This document shows, piece by piece, positions 6,602 through 9,368 of a DNA stretch of 9,368 nt (position 1 is the first letter of the stretch; each line of letters opens with the position of its first letter). This DNA is from Acidimicrobiaceae bacterium (lineage in GTDB: Bacteria; Actinomycetota; Acidimicrobiia; Acidimicrobiales; UBA8592): positions 13,728 through 23,095 of the forward strand of contig PAEG01000005.1 of NCBI GenBank assembly GCA_002703045.1, given 5' to 3'. The notes under the pieces are model-generated. The model was not told the origin of the DNA and did no database searches. It saw only the letters and a list, made by a program, of their open reading frames with translations. A program made the translations under genes and the position numbers.

Positions 6602-7563
6602 CAAAGCCTTTTCGGTTTGGTATCCAATCCTATTCAGCCGACTCCCCCGAGGAATGGCGTGAGATGGCAAGAAAAGTAGAGTCCTTGGGGTTTAGTAGTT
6701 TCCATCTAGCGGATCACTACATCGGAGAGGGGCCAGCCCTGACCGCTGCTAATCATCCGGTTCAAAATTTGGCTGCGATCCCAGCGCTTGCTGTTGCCGC
6801 TGAAGCTACGCAGACTATTCGTGTGGGTTGTCGGGTGTTTTGCTGTGATTACCATCAGCCCGTTGTTCTTGCGAAAGAGGTAGCGACGATCGACTGGTTT
6901 AGTGGAGGTCGTTTGGAGCTGGGTCTTGGAGCTGGCTGGGTCGAGACGGAGTATGAGGCTATGGGTATTGCGATGGATAGGCCTGGGGTACGTATTGACA
7001 GAATGGTAGAAACTCTTGAATTAGTTCGGCAGCACTACAGTGGCGATCAGATTGAAGTCTTGGGACAGCATGTCAGCGCTTCAGGTTTCTCTGGGGCCCC
7101 AACTATGGATAGGGTACCGCCGATTATGATCGGAGGCGGCTCAAAGAGGGTGCTTGGGATAGCTGGCCGTGAAGCAGATATTGTCTCTATTAATTTCAAT
7201 AACAGTGCTGGAAAAATCGGACCTGAGGGCGTAGGGAGTGGAACAGTTGATGGCACTTCCCAGAAAATTGAGTGGATTCGAGCGGGTGCTGGAGAGCGGT
7301 TTAGTGAACTAGAGATTGAAATCGGTGCCTACTTCACAGTGGTTACTGATCATCGTGATGCTGTTCAAGGGGAATTTGCGAAGCTCTTCGGTTTAGATGT
7401 ATCCGATATTGCGAATCACCCGCATTGCCTTATTGGCCCTGTTGAAGAGTTGGTAGAGAAAATACAGCAGCGCCGCGAAGAGCTAGGAATAAATTACGTT
7501 ACGTTCGGTGGTGCTGTGATCGACGATGTTGCCCCAATTATTGATGCCTTGAGCGGAACTTAG
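6598..7563 (+). CDS. LLM-class, probably F420-dependent, oxidoreductase
   Basis: A 321-residue luciferase-like monooxygenase-fold (TIM barrel) oxidoreductase. The start FRFGIQSYSADSPEEW, the SGGRLELGLGAGW motif at 102-114 followed by TEYEAMGI, and PPIMIGGGSKRVL at 174-185 are diagnostic. The overall pattern fits the subgroup named after MSMEG_2516 (TIGR03621-type), which is predicted to use coenzyme F420; FMN use cannot be excluded from sequence alone. Such enzymes transfer hydride to or from alcohols, imines or activated double bonds, or act as monooxygenases; the substrate here is unknown. The protein is soluble with no signal sequence. Translation is coupled to the PEP-utilising protein by the ATGA overlap, so both probably act on the same compound, for example phosphorylation followed by reduction (inference). 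It ends 8 bp from the convergent E2 gene. Confidence 0.9.
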   Translation: MTKPFRFGIQSYSADSPEEWREMARKVESLGFSSFHLADHYIGEGPALTAANHPVQNLAAIPALAVAAEATQTIRVGCRVFCCDYHQPVVLAKEVATIDWFSGGRLELGLGAGWVETEYEAMGIAMDRPGVRIDRMVETLELVRQHYSGDQIEVLGQHVSASGFSGAPTMDRVPPIMIGGGSKRVLGIAGREADIVSINFNNSAGKIGPEGVGSGTVDGTSQKIEWIRAGAGERFSELEIEIGAYFTVVTDHRDAVQGEFAKLFGLDVSDIANHPHCLIGPVEELVEKIQQRREELGINYVTFGGAVIDDVAPIIDALSGT

Positions 7564-7571
7564 GAATGTAA

Positions 7572-9254
7572 TTATCCAAGTAGCCGTAATGGCTGCTCTA
7601 GTAGTTTTTTGATGGTTGCTGCGAATTCTGCGGCAGGTGCTCCGTCTAGGACTCGGTGGTCCCAAGTGAGACTGATTGTCATCCGCTTTACTCGGATAGG
7701 AACATCCCCTTCCCACGCAACGTCATCTCGTATTCTTCCAACGCCTAGAATCCCTGAATTTGGGGGGTTTATGACTGGGGTGAATGCGTCAACGCCGAAC
7801 ATTCCTAGTGCTGTGACGGAGAAGGTTCCACCTTCCATTTCTGCGAGGCTGAGTTTCTTTTCTCTTGCAGCTGTAGCAAGTCGTGATGTTTCTTCGGCAA
7901 TTTCTTTAAGGCCAAGTTTGTCTGTCTCTTGTACTACTGGAACGAGAAGCCCGTCGGGAACGGCTACTGCCATTCCGACATTTATTTGCTCTAGAAGTAC
8001 AACATCACTTCCGTCGATTTGGCTGTTTGCTTCAGGGTGTTGTCGGAGAGCTTGTGCGACAGCCGCAATGACGAAATCTGTGTATCCGGGGACAATCTCT
8101 GCTTCTTCTGATCCTATGTCTTTCAATTGATCTCGTAACGCTATGACTCGGTCCATATCCACGTCCATGGTTAGCGTGAGTTGGGCCATTTCCTGCAGAG
8201 ATGAGTACATTCGCTCTGCGATTATTCCTCTCATGCCCTTTAGCGGAATGCGTTCGCCTGGTACTCCTGTACTTTGGGCTGTGATAAATGATTTGGTTTT
8301 GAGATCTTTTGATCGTGCGTGGTTGTAGACATCGGTTCTGCTGACGCGCCCGTCTGGGCCGGACCCTTGAACTTCATCGATATTAACGCCGAGGCGTTCA
8401 GCTGCCATGCGTGCTGCAAATGGGACAAGGCTATCTTGTGGTTTGTCTGGTGCGGGAACCTGAGCGACTGGATCTTCGGCCTGAGATACGGCTGTAGCTG
8501 GTGGCGTGGTTTCTTCTGGTTCGACGGGGGCGGTTTGGGGAACTGGCGCTGGGGTAGCCAAAACATCTTCTGATGTGATTCGACCTCCCGGTCCGGTCCC
8601 CTTCACTGATGCAAGATCAATGCCTTGTTCAGCTGCTACACGTCGCGCATTGGGGGAAGACAGAATTCGACCTGTTTGAGGAGCTGGAGTGTCTGGAGCA
8701 TTTGAAAGGTCCTCTGTTGTGATTCGACCTCCTGGCCCGGTCCCCTTTACTGATGCAAGATCAATGCCTTGTTCAGCTGCAACACGTCGCGCATTGGGGG
8801 AAGACAGAACTCTTCCTTCAGTGGCCTCTTGTTCAGTGGTTTCTGTTTGGGGTTCAGTTGCAGCTGCTTCGCTTATTTCTTCAACGGGAGCAGGGGCAAC
8901 TTCCTCAACAGGAGCAGGCGCAACTTCCTCAACAGGAGCAGGCGCAACTTCCTCAACAGGAGCAGGCGCAACTTCCTCAACAGGAGCAGGCGTAGCTGAA
9001 CCATCAGGGGGAGTTTCTCCATCGGCAAGTAACCATCCGACAATTTCTCCGGGTTCGAGAGTTTCGCCAGCCGCTGCAGTATGAAAAACGATTCCATCGC
9101 CCTCTGCTGAAACTTCTTCTTCGACTTTGTCTGTTTCGATAGTCATCACAACAGACCCTTTTGTGACCGTAGCTCCAGCCTCAGCTACCCATTCAGTAAT
9201 GGTTCCTTCGGTCATGGTTAAACCGAGTTTAGGCATTTGAATTTTTATCGCCAC
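7572..9254 (-). CDS. Dihydrolipoamide acyltransferase (E2) with three subunit-binding domains
   Basis: The 560-residue core subunit of a 2-oxo acid dehydrogenase complex, transferring the acyl group from lipoamide to CoA. In order: a lipoyl domain (1 to about 77) with lipoyl-lysine Lys43 in ETDKVEEEV; a Pro/Ala/Glu linker of five VAPAPVEE-type repeats (87-126); peripheral subunit-binding domain 1 (about 148-184); an almost identical copy (about 196-232); a second Ala/Pro linker; a divergent third binding domain (about 275-310); and the catalytic trimerising domain (about 333-560) with active-site His533 and Asp537 in DHRVLDG. One binding domain is usual, so three is unusual. MPKLGLTMTEG at the N-terminus resembles acetoin/pyruvate-type E2s, but substrate specificity cannot be read. 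The start is GTG at 9254, with AGGAG 5 nt upstream; no ATG alternative precedes the lipoyl domain. E1 and E3 genes are not in the window. The gene is 8 bp downstream of another reading frame, probably in one operon. Confidence 0.95.
   Translation of the reverse strand: MAIKIQMPKLGLTMTEGTITEWVAEAGATVTKGSVVMTIETDKVEEEVSAEGDGIVFHTAAAGETLEPGEIVGWLLADGETPPDGSATPAPVEEVAPAPVEEVAPAPVEEVAPAPVEEVAPAPVEEISEAAATEPQTETTEQEATEGRVLSSPNARRVAAEQGIDLASVKGTGPGGRITTEDLSNAPDTPAPQTGRILSSPNARRVAAEQGIDLASVKGTGPGGRITSEDVLATPAPVPQTAPVEPEETTPPATAVSQAEDPVAQVPAPDKPQDSLVPFAARMAAERLGVNIDEVQGSGPDGRVSRTDVYNHARSKDLKTKSFITAQSTGVPGERIPLKGMRGIIAERMYSSLQEMAQLTLTMDVDMDRVIALRDQLKDIGSEEAEIVPGYTDFVIAAVAQALRQHPEANSQIDGSDVVLLEQINVGMAVAVPDGLLVPVVQETDKLGLKEIAEETSRLATAAREKKLSLAEMEGGTFSVTALGMFGVDAFTPVINPPNSGILGVGRIRDDVAWEGDVPIRVKRMTISLTWDHRVLDGAPAAEFAATIKKLLEQPLRLLG
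7579..7610 (+). terminator. Weak hairpin plus T-run downstream of the oxidoreductase gene
   Basis: AGTAGCC (7579-7585) can pair with GGCTGCT (7591-7597) through seven pairs including one G-U, around a 5-nt loop, and TTTTTT follows at 7605-7610. The T-run starts 8 nt after the stem, further than in a good intrinsic terminator, and the element lies inside the 3' end of the convergent E2 coding sequence. It may give partial termination of the plus-strand transcript. Confidence 0.25.
8575..8665. repeat. 91-bp direct repeat, copy 1 (second binding domain)
   Basis: This stretch matches 8719-8809 with four mismatches in 91 bp at a fixed offset of 144 bp (48 codons, in frame). It encodes the second E2 subunit-binding domain. 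All four differences are silent, so the encoded peptide is identical over the shared part. Confidence 0.9.
8719..8809. repeat. 91-bp direct repeat, copy 2 (first binding domain)
   Basis: Partner of the copy at 8575-8665; encodes the first E2 subunit-binding domain in protein order. The 53 bp between the copies encodes a short Pro/Ala/Thr linker and has no counterpart repeat of its own, so the duplication covers the domain plus its 5' junction. Confidence 0.9.
8877..8996. repeat. Five tandem copies of a 24-bp linker repeat
   Basis: Units start at 8877, 8901, 8925, 8949 and 8973. The three middle units are identical; the first differs at a few bases and the last has changes at its end. On the minus strand each unit reads V-A-P-A-P-V-E-E, forming the flexible arm between the lipoyl domain and the first binding domain of E2. 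The in-frame 24-bp period allows copy-number change by slippage without loss of frame. Confidence 0.97.
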
Positions 9255-9262
9255 GTCTGCTC

Positions 9263-9368
9263 CTAGGCCTTACTTTGAAAGTAGCTATTTTTGTTTGCTA
9301 GTTCAATTGTTTTCGTTGGATTAATTACCCACGGTCCGTCTTTACGGATAGAAAGATTTGCCTTTTGG
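9263..9368 (-). CDS. C-terminal fragment of an upstream gene, unidentified
   Basis: A reading frame enters from the right edge (first full codon at 9367) and runs 34 codons to a TAG at 9265-9263, 8 bp before the GTG of E2, which implies an operon. The peptide contains NLSIRKDGPWVINP and later ANKNSYFQSKA. The W-x-I-x-P step followed by N-S/T-x-F/Y loosely recalls the C-terminal part of dihydroorotase/allantoinase-like amidohydrolases, but the usual extension beyond it is absent, so I do not name it. It does not look like the C-terminus of an E1-beta subunit, which would be the expected E2 neighbour. The frame is open and codon use looks native. Confidence 0.5.
   Translation of the reverse strand, partial: QKANLSIRKDGPWVINPTKTIELANKNSYFQSKA

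Noticed and set aside
7609..8130. 173-codon plus-strand open frame
   Set aside because: Lies wholly opposite the conserved catalytic domain of E2 and has low-complexity composition with no recognisable motif.
8877..8996. CRISPR array
   Set aside because: The 24-bp units are directly adjacent with no unique spacers and are in frame within E2.
8689..9084. Plus-strand open frame with a repeated Ser-Thr-Gly-Ala-Gly-Ala-Thr-Ser pattern, and two further repeat-rich frames at 8753-8999
   Set aside because: They are antisense reflections of the 24-bp linker repeat in the E2 gene; no ribosome site, and the minus-strand frame is a clear protein.
1..9368. Defence system, prophage or mobile element
   Set aside because: No transposase, integrase, nuclease, toxin-antitoxin pair, terminal inverted repeats or tRNA-linked attachment site; all genes are metabolic-type with uniform composition.

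Overview
The window looks like part of a compact genome of a free-living, probably aquatic, bacterium of the actinobacterial sphere. The evidence is a DinB/mycothiol-dependent-isomerase-type protein, a luciferase-like oxidoreductase of a type that usually uses F420, a PEP-utilising enzyme with a winged-helix-like neighbour, three short-chain dehydrogenases (SDRs), base composition near 50% GC, and very tight packing (two ATGA overlaps, convergent genes 0 and 8 bp apart). A marine acidimicrobial-type actinobacterium fits best; an SDR- and luciferase-like-rich Chloroflexota lineage is not excluded. No rRNA, tRNA, insertion sequence, phage gene or CRISPR array is visible.

Layout. Positions 1-923 (minus): two SDR genes in tandem, the second cut by the window edge. 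Positions 924-1041: divergent promoter region. Positions 1042-2619 (plus): a TIM-barrel sugar phosphate isomerase/epimerase-like gene followed directly by a third SDR, a likely two-step catabolic pair. Positions 2620-4673 (minus): an operon read as winged-helix-like protein, hexapeptide-repeat acyltransferase, DinB/maleylpyruvate-isomerase-like protein. Positions 4674-4867: a second divergent promoter region. Positions 4868-7563 (plus): a PEP-utilising protein with the swivelling phosphohistidine domain but no ATP-grasp domain, translationally coupled to a luciferase-like, probably F420-dependent oxidoreductase. Positions 7572-9368 (minus): the E2 acyltransferase of a 2-oxo acid dehydrogenase complex, preceded by the 3' end of another gene.

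The most unusual objects are the E2, which carries three peripheral subunit-binding domains (two of them an almost identical 144-bp tandem duplication) plus five copies of an eight-residue linker repeat, and the ATP-grasp-less PEP-utilising protein, whose phosphate donor is not in the window. The rest reads as ordinary oxidative carbon metabolism: NAD(P)- and probably F420-linked redox enzymes, a sugar isomerase and a 2-oxo acid dehydrogenase component. I see no defence or mobile system here.
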